The notes: a model not told the origin generated them from the letters alone. A stretch of DNA of 64,000 bases from Rubrimonas cliftonensis (GCF_900107585.1 NZ_FNQM01000003.1:62001-126000), one strand, 5' to 3'. Numbered from the stretch's first letter, positions 46,073 through 55,361 are shown. Made by a program: numbers and translations.

Positions 46073-46822
46073 ATGGCGCCCAGGTCAAGGCCAGCGTCGC
46101 TCAGCGAGGCGCCCGGCCTGTTCGCCGGCGGGCCTGACGCCGACGCCGCCGCGCCCGACCATCTCGGCCACCGCGACCGGCTGAAAAGCCGCTTCATGGC
46201 GGACTTCGGCGCGTCGATGCAGGACTACGAGCTGCTGGAGCTGGTGCTGTTCTCCGCCATCCCGCGCCGCGACGTGAAGCCGCTCGCCAAGCGGCTGCTG
46301 CGGGAGTTCGGCGACTTCGCCCATGTCGTCTCCGCCGCGCCGGAACGGCTGCGCGCCGTGCCGGAAGCCAGCGAGTCGGTGGTGCGCGCGCTCAAGATCG
46401 TCGAGAGCGCGGCGCACCGGCTGGCGCGCGGGCGCGTCATCGGGCGGGAGGCGCTCAGCTCATGGTCGGCGCTGGTCGACTACTGCAAGACCAGCATGGG
46501 CCACCGCGCCGTCGAGGAGTTCCGGATCCTGTTTCTCGACCGCAAGAACGTGCTGATCGCCGACGAGGCGCAGGCGCGCGGCACGGTCGACCATGTGCCG
46601 GTCTATGTCCGCGAGGTGGTGAAGCGGGCGCTGGAGCTCGACGCCTCCGCCCTGATCCTCGTCCACAACCACCCCTCGGGCGACCCGACGCCTAGCCAGG
46701 CCGACATCGACATGACCCGCGCGATCAAGGCAGGGCTCGGCGCCGTGCGCATCGCGCTCCACGACCATCTGGTGATAGGGAAGGACCGCGAAGCGAGCTT
46801 CCACGCACTCGGGCTGCTCTGA
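46073..46822 (+). CDS. radC: RadC-family JAB-domain protein
   Basis: 249 residues. The C-terminal JAMM/JAB metalloprotease-like motif is LVHNHPSGDPTPSQADIDMT, and the N-terminal helical region contains DYELLELVLFSAIPRRDVKPLAKRLL. Despite the name there is little evidence for a direct repair role; the zinc motif suggests peptidase or nuclease activity. It is closely spaced after map and convergent with the histidine kinase. Confidence 0.93.
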   Translation: MAPRSRPASLSEAPGLFAGGPDADAAAPDHLGHRDRLKSRFMADFGASMQDYELLELVLFSAIPRRDVKPLAKRLLREFGDFAHVVSAAPERLRAVPEASESVVRALKIVESAAHRLARGRVIGREALSSWSALVDYCKTSMGHRAVEEFRILFLDRKNVLIADEAQARGTVDHVPVYVREVVKRALELDASALILVHNHPSGDPTPSQADIDMTRAIKAGLGAVRIALHDHLVIGKDREASFHALGLL

Positions 46823-46838
46823 GACCCTCGCTCTGCGC

Positions 46839-48251
46839 TCAGGCGGCCGCGCTCGGCGTGGCGACCCGATCTTCCGCTCCCGCGGCGGCGACCGCGGCGG
46901 GAGAGCCTGCCGGCGCATGTATCCAGAACAGCGCCCCGCCGCCCGCGGCCGACGTCGCGCCCATCCTGCCGCCCAGGCGCGCCACGAGGCCCTGAGCCAG
47001 CGCCAGCCCGAGACCGACCCCTCCCTGCCGCCGCCCCGGTGAAGCGTCGCCCACGATGAACTCCCCGAACAGGGCATGGATGTCGGTTCCCGAGAGGCCC
47101 ACGCCGCTGTCCTCCACGACCGCCCGCAGGCGCAGACCGCCGCCTGCGCGGCCGTCACAGGAGAGCCGCAGCGTCACGCCGCCCGTGGCGGTGAACTTCA
47201 CGGCGTTGTCCATCAGTTCCCGCAGCGCCTTGCCCAGCGCGTCGGCGTCGATGCGGAGCATCGCCTGCGGGTCGGGCTGGCACGCCGTCTGCAGGCGCAG
47301 GCCCTTGGCTTCCGCAGCCTCGAAGAACGGCGCTGCGACTTCCTCCGCAAGCGCACCGAGCGTGATGTCGACTTCCTGAAGCGCATAGGTTCCGCTGCAT
47401 ATCTGGACGAAGTCGAGCATCGCCTCGATCCGGCGGAGCAGGAGCGCGCCGGACGACTGTATGCCCTTCACCAGCGCCTGCTGGCGCGCCGAGACGGGGT
47501 CACGCGAGAGCAGCGCGGATAGGCCGAGGATGCCGTTCAGCGGCGTGCGCAGCTCGTGGCTTACGGTCGCGAGGAAATCACTGCGCGCGCGCAACCCGGC
47601 GCCGGCCTCGCGCCGCAGCGTCAACTCCCGCTGCAGCGCGCGCTGCGCCATGATCAGTTCGAACGCCAGATGGCCCAGAAGCGCCAGCAGCGCGACGGCG
47701 ATGGCGATCTCGCTCACCGTCTGGCGCACGCGCAGCTCGGCCATCTCGTCGGTGAGCATCTCGTAGCGGCCGTTGGCCATCTGCTCGATCCACACGGCGC
47801 GGATGCGGGCGGCCATGGCCACCGCCTCGTCGCTCAGCGCGCGCAGCGCGTTTGCGTCCGACGCGGCGGCCTCGGCGAGCCCGGCCTCGATGCGCGCCAT
47901 CGTGGCGCGGGTGTCGGCGCCCACGGCCTCGTCGAGCCTTCCGAGGCCGTTCGCGAAATTCAGCAGCAGATCGACCCTGCTCCAGAGGATCTCAAGGCGC
48001 TGCGACGCCATGTCGAGAGACGCAAGGTCCGCGCGCACGTCGTCCAGCGACAGCGCAAGGCGCTGGGCCTCGAACAGGGTTTCGCTCAGGTGCCACGAAC
48101 TCGACGCTATGGTGTAGGCCACCTGCCCCTGCATCCGCTGTGCGCCGGCGCGATGCGCCGCGAGGGCGGCGACCACCGCCGCCGCCGCCACCAGCGACAG
48201 CGCCGCCCTGACGACCGGCCGACGCAGGCTGCAAAAGGGAAAGCCCTTCAT
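46839..48251 (-). CDS. membrane sensor histidine kinase coupled to an exported molybdopterin-fold protein
   Basis: 470 residues: TM1 (about 14-32), a helical periplasmic sensor region of about 150 residues, TM2 (about 181-201), then HisKA with phosphoacceptor His232 in LATVSHELRTPLNG. The ATPase domain has the N-box ELMDNAVKF (Asn349), DSGVGLSG and GGVGLGLALAQGL. No receiver domain or adjacent response regulator gene is present, so the partner is elsewhere. The ATG overlaps the stop of the Tat-exported protein encoded upstream (ATGA), making that protein a likely sensor partner. Confidence 0.9.
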   Translation of the reverse strand: MKGFPFCSLRRPVVRAALSLVAAAAVVAALAAHRAGAQRMQGQVAYTIASSSWHLSETLFEAQRLALSLDDVRADLASLDMASQRLEILWSRVDLLLNFANGLGRLDEAVGADTRATMARIEAGLAEAAASDANALRALSDEAVAMAARIRAVWIEQMANGRYEMLTDEMAELRVRQTVSEIAIAVALLALLGHLAFELIMAQRALQRELTLRREAGAGLRARSDFLATVSHELRTPLNGILGLSALLSRDPVSARQQALVKGIQSSGALLLRRIEAMLDFVQICSGTYALQEVDITLGALAEEVAAPFFEAAEAKGLRLQTACQPDPQAMLRIDADALGKALRELMDNAVKFTATGGVTLRLSCDGRAGGGLRLRAVVEDSGVGLSGTDIHALFGEFIVGDASPGRRQGGVGLGLALAQGLVARLGGRMGATSAAGGGALFWIHAPAGSPAAVAAAGAEDRVATPSAAA

Positions 48252-48751
48252 CTGACGACGATTTCGCGGAGCTGCCAGATCATCCGCTCGTTGTGGGCGC
48301 CGATCTGCGCCTCCGCCTCGGTCTGCGGATAGATGATCCAGAGCGGGCCCTTGTCGCGGATGGCCATCCTCTCACCCGCGCGCTCCATCGCCACGATCAC
48401 GCCGAGCCCGGCGTCCGAAGCAGGGATGCGAACGCGGTAGTCGTTCAGCGCGACCGCATCCAGCCACGCGCCCCTCGCGCCCGCTGCCTCGAGCACGGAG
48501 GCCAGCGTCGGGCCGGCGAGGCGCTGCGGTCCCTCGGTCCAGATCGTGTAGGTGACGATTTCGCGCCAGTCCAGCGCCCGGAGACCGGCCGCATCGAAGC
48601 GCACGTCCGATCCGGCCCCACGGTCGACAAGCCCGCTGAGGGTGAGCAGAGTCTCCTCCGCGCCGGCTCGCGCCCCGCCCCCGCACAGGCATGCCGCCGC
48701 GGATGCGCCGAGCAGGACGCGACGTCTCGACAGTGGTGCGGCGGAGGACAT
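48248..48751 (-). CDS. Tat-exported oxidoreductase molybdopterin-binding-fold protein lacking the Mo-ligating cysteine
   Basis: 167 residues. A twin-arginine signal, SRRRVLLGASAAACLCGGGARA, possibly with a lipobox-like Cys. The mature part follows the small molybdopterin-binding domain pattern: LLTLSGLVDRG, VRFDAAGLRALDWREIVT, GPTLASVLEAAG, LNDYRVRIPASD and KGPLWIIYPQ. The mature domain has no cysteine, whereas active sulfite-oxidase-family domains use a Cys to bind molybdenum. Catalysis is therefore unlikely and ligand sensing is plausible. It is translationally coupled to the histidine kinase. The ATG at 48751 is chosen over 48781. Confidence 0.8.
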   Translation of the reverse strand: MSSAAPLSRRRVLLGASAAACLCGGGARAGAEETLLTLSGLVDRGAGSDVRFDAAGLRALDWREIVTYTIWTEGPQRLAGPTLASVLEAAGARGAWLDAVALNDYRVRIPASDAGLGVIVAMERAGERMAIRDKGPLWIIYPQTEAEAQIGAHNERMIWQLREIVVR

Positions 48752-48899
48752 GGCGCACTCCCATTCACCAGGGGCGATCACGCTGACTCAACTTGGTTAG
48801 CAGAGTATTAAGACATTCGCGACCGGCTGGCGACGCGGCGACGAGGAGGCTTTACACCCCTTCCGTGGGCCAGCATTCTCCGGGCCGAAGGAGCGCGCC

Positions 48900-49556
48900 T
48901 TGCCCAAGGACGAACAGTCGCTGGAGCTATCGCCGACGCTGATCCTCCGCGCCTATGCGGCGGGCGTCTTCCCGATGGCGGACGGCGCCGAGACCGACGG
49001 CGTGTTCTGGGTCGATCCGCGCCAGCGCGGCGTCTTTCCGCTTGATGCGTTCCATGTGCCGCGGCGGCTGGCGCGGCGCATCCGCGCCGGCGGCTTCGAG
49101 GTCACGGTGGACCGGGACTTCGACGCCGTAATCGACGCCTGCGCGGACCGCGACGAGACCTGGATCAACGGCGACATCCGCCGTCTCTACCTTGCGCTGC
49201 ACCGCATGGGCTACGCCCACTCGGTCGAGGTGCGGATGGACGGCGCGCTCGCCGGCGGCCTCTACGGCGTGCGCATGGGGGCGGCGTTCTTCGGCGAGAG
49301 CATGTTTCACCGCCGCACCGACGCCTCCAAGATCGCGCTGGTCTATCTGGTCGCGCGGCTGAGGGTCGGCGGCTTCCGGCTGCTGGACAGCCAGTTCACC
49401 ACCGATCACCTCGCCCGTTTCGGCGCCACGAGCGTGCCGCGCGAACGCTATCACGGGATGCTGGACCTCGCCTTGCGCGAAGTCGGAGACTTCGATGCGC
49501 TGCCTCAGGGCGCCACGCCGGATGAGGTTCTGCAGGCGAGCACCCAGACGTCGTAG
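48900..49556 (+). CDS. aat: leucyl/phenylalanyl-tRNA-protein transferase
   Basis: A 218-residue enzyme of the N-end rule pathway that adds Leu or Phe to proteins with N-terminal Arg or Lys, targeting them to ClpAP via ClpS. Family blocks are LILRAYAAGVFPMADG, FWVDPRQRGVFPLDAFHVPRRL, CADRDETWINGDI, GGLYGVRMGAAFFGESMFHRRTDASK and LLDSQFTTDHLARFGA. The start is a TTG at 48900 behind AAGGAG with no better ATG. The end overlaps the convergent DUF2155 gene by 52 bp. Confidence 0.95.
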   Translation: MPKDEQSLELSPTLILRAYAAGVFPMADGAETDGVFWVDPRQRGVFPLDAFHVPRRLARRIRAGGFEVTVDRDFDAVIDACADRDETWINGDIRRLYLALHRMGYAHSVEVRMDGALAGGLYGVRMGAAFFGESMFHRRTDASKIALVYLVARLRVGGFRLLDSQFTTDHLARFGATSVPRERYHGMLDLALREVGDFDALPQGATPDEVLQASTQTS

Positions 49557-49888
49557 CGCGGGTGGTCCAGCGCCGAGAGCGCCGGGCTCGCCGCCATCAT
49601 CCAGCCGACGAAAACAGGCGCGTCGGGGGTCTTCAAGTCGGTGATCTCGAGATGCGCGGAGGCGTCGTCGCCGGCTCCGACACAGGCGTGCACGACGATG
49701 GACAGGCGCGCATAGCGCACCGGGGCGTTCAGGACCGCCTCGAAATCGTTCGTGAGGCCGGAGAACTTGTCCAGCCCCCGCAGCAGCGCACCGCTCGCGC
49801 GCGGCCCGGAAACCGGCTGCTGAGCGGCGAGGGGCGCGCAGAGCGCCGCCGCGAGGGCGGCGGCGACGGCGAGGGACGCCGCTTTCAC
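49505..49888 (-). CDS. DUF2155 domain protein, exported
   Basis: 127 residues with a signal peptide (VKAASLAVAAALAAALCAPLAAQ). The conserved block is LRGLDKFSGLTNDFEAVLNAPVRYARLSIVVHACV, then FVGWMMAASPALSALDHPRYDVWVLACRTSS. Function unknown; the two Cys could form a disulfide. The GTG start overlaps the upstream methyltransferase stop (GTGA). DUF2155, MlaD, NDUFA12 and aat commonly cluster in Rhodobacterales. Confidence 0.88.
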   Translation of the reverse strand: MKAASLAVAAALAAALCAPLAAQQPVSGPRASGALLRGLDKFSGLTNDFEAVLNAPVRYARLSIVVHACVGAGDDASAHLEITDLKTPDAPVFVGWMMAASPALSALDHPRYDVWVLACRTSSGVAP

Positions 49889-50676
49889 GACGCGGCCGCC
49901 AGCGTGGCGCGCAGCCGAAGGCGGACGTAATCGACGGTCCAGCGTCCGGCGTCGTCTCGCAGCGCCGGCGCCGACAGCGCCGCGGCGCGGGCCGCGACGG
50001 CGGCGCGGCGCTCGGGCGGCGCAAGCGCCAGCGCAGGCGCCGCCAGCGTCGCGAACCACGCCTCGACGCCGGCGGCGACCGGCGTGGGGCGGGGAAACAG
50101 CTCGATCTCATCGACCCTGAAGCCCTGCGCCTCGAGCAGCGCGCCGTAGGTCCGCGCGGTTGGAAAGAACCATATCTCCGAGAGATCCGTCGTCACGCCC
50201 GCCTCCGCGGCAAGCGCCGCGATCAGCGCGACGCGGAGAGCCGCCACGTTGCCATGGCCGCCGAACTCCGCGACGAAGCGGCCGCCCGGCCGCAGCGCCG
50301 CGGCGACGCCGGCGGCGACCGCCTCCGGAGGGCGCATCCAGTGCAGGGCCGCGTTGGAGAACACCGCGTCGAAGCCGCCGTCGCCGCCGATCGCCTCGCC
50401 CAGCCCTTCGCCGCGCCCGAGCCGGGCGTCGAGCCCAGCGGCCCGCGCGACGGCGACCATGCCCGGCGACGCGTCCACGCCGACGACGGTCGCGCCCGCC
50501 TCGGCGATGCGACGGGTCAGAGCGCCGTCGCCGCAGCCGAGATCGAGAATGTGCTCGCCCGGCGCCGGCGCCAGCGACGCCAGCAGCGGCGCGCCGAGGT
50601 CGGAGACGAAGCGCGCGTCGCGGGCGTATCGGGCGGCGTCCCACACGTCCGGCGCGGCGGCGCTACTCCGAGCCAC
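49885..50676 (-). CDS. class I SAM methyltransferase (Tam/BioC-like)
   Basis: 263 residues. SAM motif I is ILDLGCGDGALTRRIAEAG, motif II VVGVDASPGMV, and the substrate-side FDAVFSNAALHWM resembles trans-aconitate methyltransferase and BioC. LRPGGRFVAEFGGHGN follows. Start is GTG 50676, overlapping the mlaD end by 14 bp. Substrate cannot be settled; the HW motif of Tam-like enzymes is present. Confidence 0.85.
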   Translation of the reverse strand: MARSSAAAPDVWDAARYARDARFVSDLGAPLLASLAPAPGEHILDLGCGDGALTRRIAEAGATVVGVDASPGMVAVARAAGLDARLGRGEGLGEAIGGDGGFDAVFSNAALHWMRPPEAVAAGVAAALRPGGRFVAEFGGHGNVAALRVALIAALAAEAGVTTDLSEIWFFPTARTYGALLEAQGFRVDEIELFPRPTPVAAGVEAWFATLAAPALALAPPERRAAVAARAAALSAPALRDDAGRWTVDYVRLRLRATLAAAS

Positions 50677-51106
50677 CGGTGATCGCGCGGCCGACGAGAT
50701 CCATGATGCTCACGGAGCCCTGCGTGAAGGTGATCGCGTCCCCGGCGACGAGCATCGTCTCCGACCCGCCCGGCTGGATGGAGACATGGGCGCCGCCGAG
50801 AAGACCGTCGCTCGCGACGCTGGCCGAGCTGTCGTCCGGCAGCGCCACGCTGTCGGACACGCTGAGCCTGACCAGCGCCTGATAGGTCCGGGGATCGAGC
50901 TCCAGCGCCCGGACCGAGCCCACCTTCACGCCGGCGATGCGCACGTCGCCGCCCACGGTGACGCCTTCGGCCTTCCGGAACGTCGCCGTCAGCTCGTAGG
51001 AGCTGCCGCCGCCCGCCTCGGCATGCTGCGCGGCATACCAGATGAAACCCGCCGCCACGGCCAGCACGGCGGCGCCGACCGCCGTCTCAGCGAAACCGCT
51101 CGCCAT
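50663..51106 (-). CDS. mlaD: MlaD-type outer-membrane lipid asymmetry protein
   Basis: 147 residues with one N-terminal membrane anchor (ETAVGAAVLAVAAGFIWYAA) and an MCE domain: YELTATFRKAEGVTVGGDVRIAGVKVGSVRALELDPRTYQALVRLSVSD. MlaD hexamers form the periplasmic part of the Mla phospholipid ABC transporter. The other mla genes are not adjacent, as is common in this group. 28 bp separate it from NDUFA12. Confidence 0.92.
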   Translation of the reverse strand: MASGFAETAVGAAVLAVAAGFIWYAAQHAEAGGGSSYELTATFRKAEGVTVGGDVRIAGVKVGSVRALELDPRTYQALVRLSVSDSVALPDDSSASVASDGLLGGAHVSIQPGGSETMLVAGDAITFTQGSVSIMDLVGRAITGGSE

Positions 51107-51134
51107 CAGCCTTCTCCCGAGTCCGTCGCCTGCG

Positions 51135-51515
51135 TCACTCCGGCGACCACGCCTCGTAGTCGCCGCCGGCCTTCGGCCGCCGCGCCGCGCTCAGCACCGA
51201 GCCCGGAGGCGCATAGGCCGCCGCGGTCCCGGTGAGGTTCGGCGCATGGGGCTTCTCCCACGGCTTCATCAGCAGGGGCGCTTCGGTAGGCGGGGCGTCA
51301 TAGGTGTGGTGCAGCCAGCCGTGCCAGTCGGGCGACACCCGGCTCGCCTCCGATTCGCCGTTGAACAGCACCCAGCGGCGCTTTCCGTCGCGACTGCGAT
51401 AGAACACGTTGCCGGCCTCGTCCTCGCCGACGCGCTCACCATGGCGGCGCGTGTCAAGCAAGGTGCCGACCGTGCTGCCGTTCCACCATGTGAAGATCCG
51501 GTTGATCACGCTCAT
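51135..51515 (-). CDS. NADH:ubiquinone oxidoreductase accessory subunit, NDUFA12 family
   Basis: 126 residues of the complex I supernumerary subunit (17.2 kDa family) found in alphaproteobacteria and mitochondria. Landmarks are [62 protein letters not shown] and [14 protein letters not shown]. The ATG at 51515 begins MSVINRIF; an upstream ATG adds seven residues. First gene of the NDUFA12-mlaD-methyltransferase-DUF2155 run. Confidence 0.94.
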   Translation of the reverse strand: MSVINRIFTWWNGSTVGTLLDTRRHGERVGEDEAGNVFYRSRDGKRRWVLFNGESEASRVSPDWHGWLHHTYDAPPTEAPLLMKPWEKPHAPNLTGTAAAYAPPGSVLSAARRPKAGGDYEAWSPE

Positions 51516-51695
51516 CGCCGCTCCTCCAGCGCGCATGCGCCGCTCCCGCCAGCGCGCGGACTATGGCGCGCGCGCCCGGCGTCGTCCAGCCTTGGACCCG
51601 GCGGCCCCCCAGCCGAATGGTCGCGGCCGGTCTTGATTAACGCGCTGAAATCGGAAACCGTCCAGAACAAGTAACAAGTGGCGGGAGATCAATGA

Positions 51696-52937
51696 ATGAC
51701 GCGACATTGCGTTTCAAATGCTGCCGTAGCGTTAACCTTTTTCTTTGCGGCAGGAGACGCGTATGCGGGCGCATTCCAGTTGCGCGAGGGCTCGGCGACG
51801 GCGCTGGGGGCGGCGCTGGCGGGACGCACGGCCAACGACGCGGACGTGAGCCTCGCGATCCAGAACCCCGCCTCCCTGCGCGGGGTGGCGGAGTTCGAGG
51901 CGTCGGCGGGTCTCAGCTTTCTCTACGCGCAGGGCGATGCGAACACCTCGGCCTCCCTGCCCGGCTTCGTCTCGTCAGACACGCCGAACGAGAGCGCCTT
52001 CGTTCCGTCCTTCACGCTCGGCTACAGGGTGTCGCCGACCGTCGTGCTCGGGCTCGCCGTGGACGCCCCCTTCGGCCTTGCGACCGAGTACGAAGCCAAC
52101 TTCGTCGGCGCGTTCGACGGCGTCCGGTCGGAGCTGACCACCATCACCGTCACCCCGATGGCGTCGTGGGACGTCACGCCGGCCCTGACCATCGGCGGCG
52201 GCGTGATGCTGCAGTACGCCGACGCCGAGTTGCAGAGCTCCAACGGCGCCAGCGTGCAGAACATCTCCGGCGACGGCTTCGACGTCGGCTTCACGCTGGG
52301 CGTCATCGCCGAACCCATCTCCGGCACCAGGCTCGGCCTCAGCGCGCAGACCGGCTTCAGCCACAAGCTGGAGGGCGAGTTCTCCGGCAACTTCACCGTC
52401 CCCGGCCCGAGCGGGCCCTTCACGGGCTATGCCGGCGCCCCTGGCGAGGCCGCGTTCGACCTCCCCCCGATCGTGAGCGCGGGCGTCATCCAGTCCATCA
52501 CGCCGACCTTCCGCGTCATGGGCGAGGTGGAGTGGACCGGCTGGAGCGCTTTCGACGACATCACGATCTCGTCGCCCGGCCTGCCCGACATCGTGGATCC
52601 GCAGAGGTACGACGACAGCTTCATGTTCTCCGTCGGCGCGGAGTACGACGTGAACGACGCGCTGACGGTGCGCGGCGGATGGGCCTATGACCAGACGCCG
52701 ACGAACGACCGGTTCCGCACGACGCGCACCCCGGACGGCGACAAGATGTGGTTCGCCGCCGGCGCCTCCTACCAGATAAGCGAGAGCATCGGCGTCGACC
52801 TCGCCTACATCTACCTGCTCGTGGACGACACGACCGTCACCCTGCGCAACGGCCCCCCCGGCGTCGCCGGGTCGCGGGTGGACTACAGCAACGCCGACGT
52901 GCACCTGTTCTCGGCCAACCTGCGCTACGCGTTCTGA
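51696..52937 (+). CDS. OmpP1/FadL/TodX-family outer-membrane channel
   Basis: A 413-residue beta-barrel for long-chain fatty acids or hydrophobic compounds. Signal peptide MTRHCVSNAAVALTFFFAAGDAYA. The plug-domain start is GAFQLREGSATALGAALAGRTANDADVSLAIQNPASL, matching the FadL NPA motif. Strand repeats end in the terminal aromatic SANLRYAF. It is a free-standing gene convergent with tgt. Confidence 0.92.
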   Translation: MTRHCVSNAAVALTFFFAAGDAYAGAFQLREGSATALGAALAGRTANDADVSLAIQNPASLRGVAEFEASAGLSFLYAQGDANTSASLPGFVSSDTPNESAFVPSFTLGYRVSPTVVLGLAVDAPFGLATEYEANFVGAFDGVRSELTTITVTPMASWDVTPALTIGGGVMLQYADAELQSSNGASVQNISGDGFDVGFTLGVIAEPISGTRLGLSAQTGFSHKLEGEFSGNFTVPGPSGPFTGYAGAPGEAAFDLPPIVSAGVIQSITPTFRVMGEVEWTGWSAFDDITISSPGLPDIVDPQRYDDSFMFSVGAEYDVNDALTVRGGWAYDQTPTNDRFRTTRTPDGDKMWFAAGASYQISESIGVDLAYIYLLVDDTTVTLRNGPPGVAGSRVDYSNADVHLFSANLRYAF

Positions 52938-52956
52938 CCTCATCCGGGGGCGCGGA

Positions 52957-54087
52957 TCAGAGCGGGTCGAGGTCTCCCCCGGCCCGCCGCCTCTCGAAAC
53001 CCTGCGCGAAGGCGTCGAGCCTTTCTTCCGCGATCGCATCGCGCAGGCCCTGCATGAGTTCCTGATAGTAATGCAGGTTGTGCCAGGTCATCAGCATCGA
53101 GCTGATGATCTCGCCGGCCTTGAAGACGTGGTGCAGATAGGCGCGGGAATAGCTGCGGCAGCACGGGCAGGGGCAGTCCGGGTCGAGCGGGCGCGGGTCG
53201 TCGGCGTGACGGGCGTTCTTGATGTTGACCGCGCCGCGCCGGGTCAGCGCCTGCCCGGTGCGGCCCGAGCGGCTCGGCAGCACGCAGTCGAACATGTCGA
53301 CGCCGCGCCGCACCGCGCCCACGATGTCGTCCGGCTTGCCGACGCCCATCAGATAGCGCGGGCGGTCGGCGGGCAGCATCTGCGGCGCATGGTCCAGCAC
53401 GCCGAACATCGCGTCCTGCCCCTCGCCCACCGCCAGCCCGCCGATGGCGTAGCCGTCAAAGCCGATCGCCGTCAGCGCCTCGGCGCTCTCGGCGCGCAGA
53501 TCCTGCTCCAGACCGCCCTGCTGGATGCCGAAGAGCGCGTGGCCGGGCCGGTCGCCGAACGCATCGCGCGAGCGCGCCGCCCAGCGCATCGAGAGCCGCA
53601 TGCTGTCGGCCACCCGCTCGCGCGGCGCCGGCAGGGCGGGGCACTCGTCGAAGCACATCACGATGTCGGACCCCAGAAGCCGCTGGATCTCCATGCTGCT
53701 CTCGGGGCTCAGCATGTGCTTCGAGCCGTCGACATGGGAGCGGAAGGTCACGCCCTCCTCGGTCAGCTTGCGAAGATCGGCGAGGCTCATGACCTGGAAG
53801 CCGCCCGAATCGGTGAGGATCGGCCCGTCCCAGTTCATGAAGCGGTGCAGCCCGCCGAGCCGCGCCACTCGCTCCGCGCCGGGGCGCAGCATCAGGTGAT
53901 AGGTGTTGCCGAGCAGGATGTCGGCCCCGGTCTCGCGCACGTTCTCCGGCAGCATCGCCTTCACCGTGGCGGCGGTGCCCACCGGCATGAAGGCCGGCGT
54001 GCGGATAGCGCCGCGCGGCGTGACGAGCGCGCCGGTCCGCGCGCGCCCGTCGGTCGCGCTTACGCTGAAACTCACGCCGGACGCCAT
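52957..54087 (-). CDS. tgt: tRNA-guanine (queuine) transglycosylase
   Basis: A 376-residue enzyme that exchanges the wobble guanine of GUN anticodons for preQ1 in queuosine synthesis. Catalytic aspartates are in [12 protein letters not shown] and [12 protein letters not shown]. The zinc site is [21 protein letters not shown] and [10 protein letters not shown] are further signatures. The start at 54087 ([16 protein letters not shown]) is preferred over a longer frame. Divergent from the Fe-S assembly genes. Confidence 0.97.
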   Translation of the reverse strand: MASGVSFSVSATDGRARTGALVTPRGAIRTPAFMPVGTAATVKAMLPENVRETGADILLGNTYHLMLRPGAERVARLGGLHRFMNWDGPILTDSGGFQVMSLADLRKLTEEGVTFRSHVDGSKHMLSPESSMEIQRLLGSDIVMCFDECPALPAPRERVADSMRLSMRWAARSRDAFGDRPGHALFGIQQGGLEQDLRAESAEALTAIGFDGYAIGGLAVGEGQDAMFGVLDHAPQMLPADRPRYLMGVGKPDDIVGAVRRGVDMFDCVLPSRSGRTGQALTRRGAVNIKNARHADDPRPLDPDCPCPCCRSYSRAYLHHVFKAGEIISSMLMTWHNLHYYQELMQGLRDAIAEERLDAFAQGFERRRAGGDLDPL

Positions 54088-54232
54088 CGCCTTTCCCCCT
54101 CGCTCGCCGCCCGCATAGTCGAGCGGCGGCGCCGCGCCTAGCCCGGACGCGCCGGCGCCGCCGCTGCGCCCCGGTGGACTGACGCCCGCGCCCGCCTTAT
54201 ATCTGACTCGAACAGTCGGAGAGGAGCCCCGC

Positions 54233-54589
54233 ATGGATGGACAGACAGAGCCCGGCGCGCCGCTGATCGCCCCCTCCGACGTCGATCACCCGCTGCACGA
54301 CGCGGTGGTGGATGCGTTGCGGACAGTTCACGACCCGGAAATCCCGGTCAACATCTACGACCTCGGCCTGATCTACCGCGTCGGCATCGACGGCGAGAAC
54401 AATGTCGAGGTGCTGATGACCCTCACCGCACCCGGCTGCCCGGTCGCCGGCGAGATGCCCGGCTGGGTGGCGGACGCGATCGAGCCGCTCGCCGGGGTCA
54501 AGACCGTCAATGTCGAGCTGGTGTGGGAGCCGCCCTGGGGCATGGACCGCCTCAGCGACGAAGCCCGCCTCGAACTCGGTTTCATGTGA
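54233..54589 (+). CDS. SufT/DUF59 (MIP18-family) Fe-S cluster assembly protein
   Basis: 118 residues. The DUF59 motif is [20 protein letters not shown], followed by [21 protein letters not shown] with the conserved Cys, and [20 protein letters not shown]. SufT-type proteins assist Fe-S maturation or carbon-sulfur enzyme repair. The ATG at 54233 follows GGAGAGGAG. It lies 12 bp before a SufA-like gene, and the pair forms a short operon separate from any suf cluster here. Confidence 0.92.
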   Translation: MDGQTEPGAPLIAPSDVDHPLHDAVVDALRTVHDPEIPVNIYDLGLIYRVGIDGENNVEVLMTLTAPGCPVAGEMPGWVADAIEPLAGVKTVNVELVWEPPWGMDRLSDEARLELGFM

Positions 54590-54601
54590 GGAGCGCAGAC
54601 G

Positions 54602-54952
54602 ATGTTCGCCATCCCCGGCAAGAACCCCGTCACTCTCACTCCCGCCGCCGTGAAGCGGATCAGGGGGCTGATGGAGGGTGGCGCGGTGAAGGGCCTCAAG
54701 CTCGGCGTCAAGAAGGGCGGCTGCGCCGGCATGGAATACACCATGGAGCACGCCACCGAGATCGGCGCCCATGACGCGGTGGTGGAGGTCGACGGCGCGC
54801 GCGTGCTGATCGCGCCGATGGCGCAGATGTTCCTGATCGGCACCGAGATCGACTACAGGACGTCGCTGCTGGAAAGCGGCTTCGTGTTCAGCAACCCCAA
54901 CGTCGTCGAAAGCTGCGGCTGCGGCGAATCGATCAAGTTCGCCGAGCAGTGA
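54602..54952 (+). CDS. sufA: A-type Fe-S carrier (HesB/IscA/SufA family)
   Basis: A 116-residue carrier for Fe-S cluster delivery. Conserved cysteines are in KKGGCAGMEYTM and in ESCGCGESI (CxCGxS-type motif). The FIGTEIDY-like block appears as FLIGTEIDYRTSLLESGFVFSNPN. Placed directly after the SufT-like gene. Confidence 0.93.
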   Translation: MFAIPGKNPVTLTPAAVKRIRGLMEGGAVKGLKLGVKKGGCAGMEYTMEHATEIGAHDAVVEVDGARVLIAPMAQMFLIGTEIDYRTSLLESGFVFSNPNVVESCGCGESIKFAEQ

Positions 54953-54977
54953 CGCCGCCCCCGCGCGGCCGCCGCGC

Positions 54978-55289
54978 GTGAGCGAGGACGTTGCGCTGGC
55001 GCTCGACCTCTTCGGGCCGCTGGGCGCGGTGCGCACGCGGCGCATGTTCGGGGCGCTCGGCGTGTATCGGGACGACGCCATGTTCGCGCTGATCCATCGC
55101 GGCGTCGTCCACGTCAGGGCGCGGGAGGCGCTGGCGCGGCGGTTCGAGGCCGCAGGCGCGAAGCCGTTCACCTATGAGCGCGACGGAAGGACGGTGGCGC
55201 TCGGCTACTGGTCCCTGCCCGAAAGCGCGCTGGACGACCCCGACGAGGCGCTCGACTGGGCGCGCGAGGCGCTGGCGCAGGCGCGCTGA
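54978..55289 (+). CDS. TfoX/Sxy N-terminal-domain protein
   Basis: 103 residues covering only the TfoX N-terminal domain: LALDLFGPLGAVRTRRMFGALGVYRDDAMFALI and FTYERDGRTVALGYWSLPESALDDPDEALDWAREAL. Such short proteins are often not competence regulators. The GTG start is 25 bp after the SufA stop; likely co-transcribed with the Fe-S genes. Confidence 0.87.
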   Translation: MSEDVALALDLFGPLGAVRTRRMFGALGVYRDDAMFALIHRGVVHVRAREALARRFEAAGAKPFTYERDGRTVALGYWSLPESALDDPDEALDWAREALAQAR

Positions 55290-55361
55290 ACCCGCGCGGC
55301 TGGCCATCGGCCGCGCGCCGTGGCAAGCCTTGGCCGCCACACCTCCCGAGGAGACCCCCCC

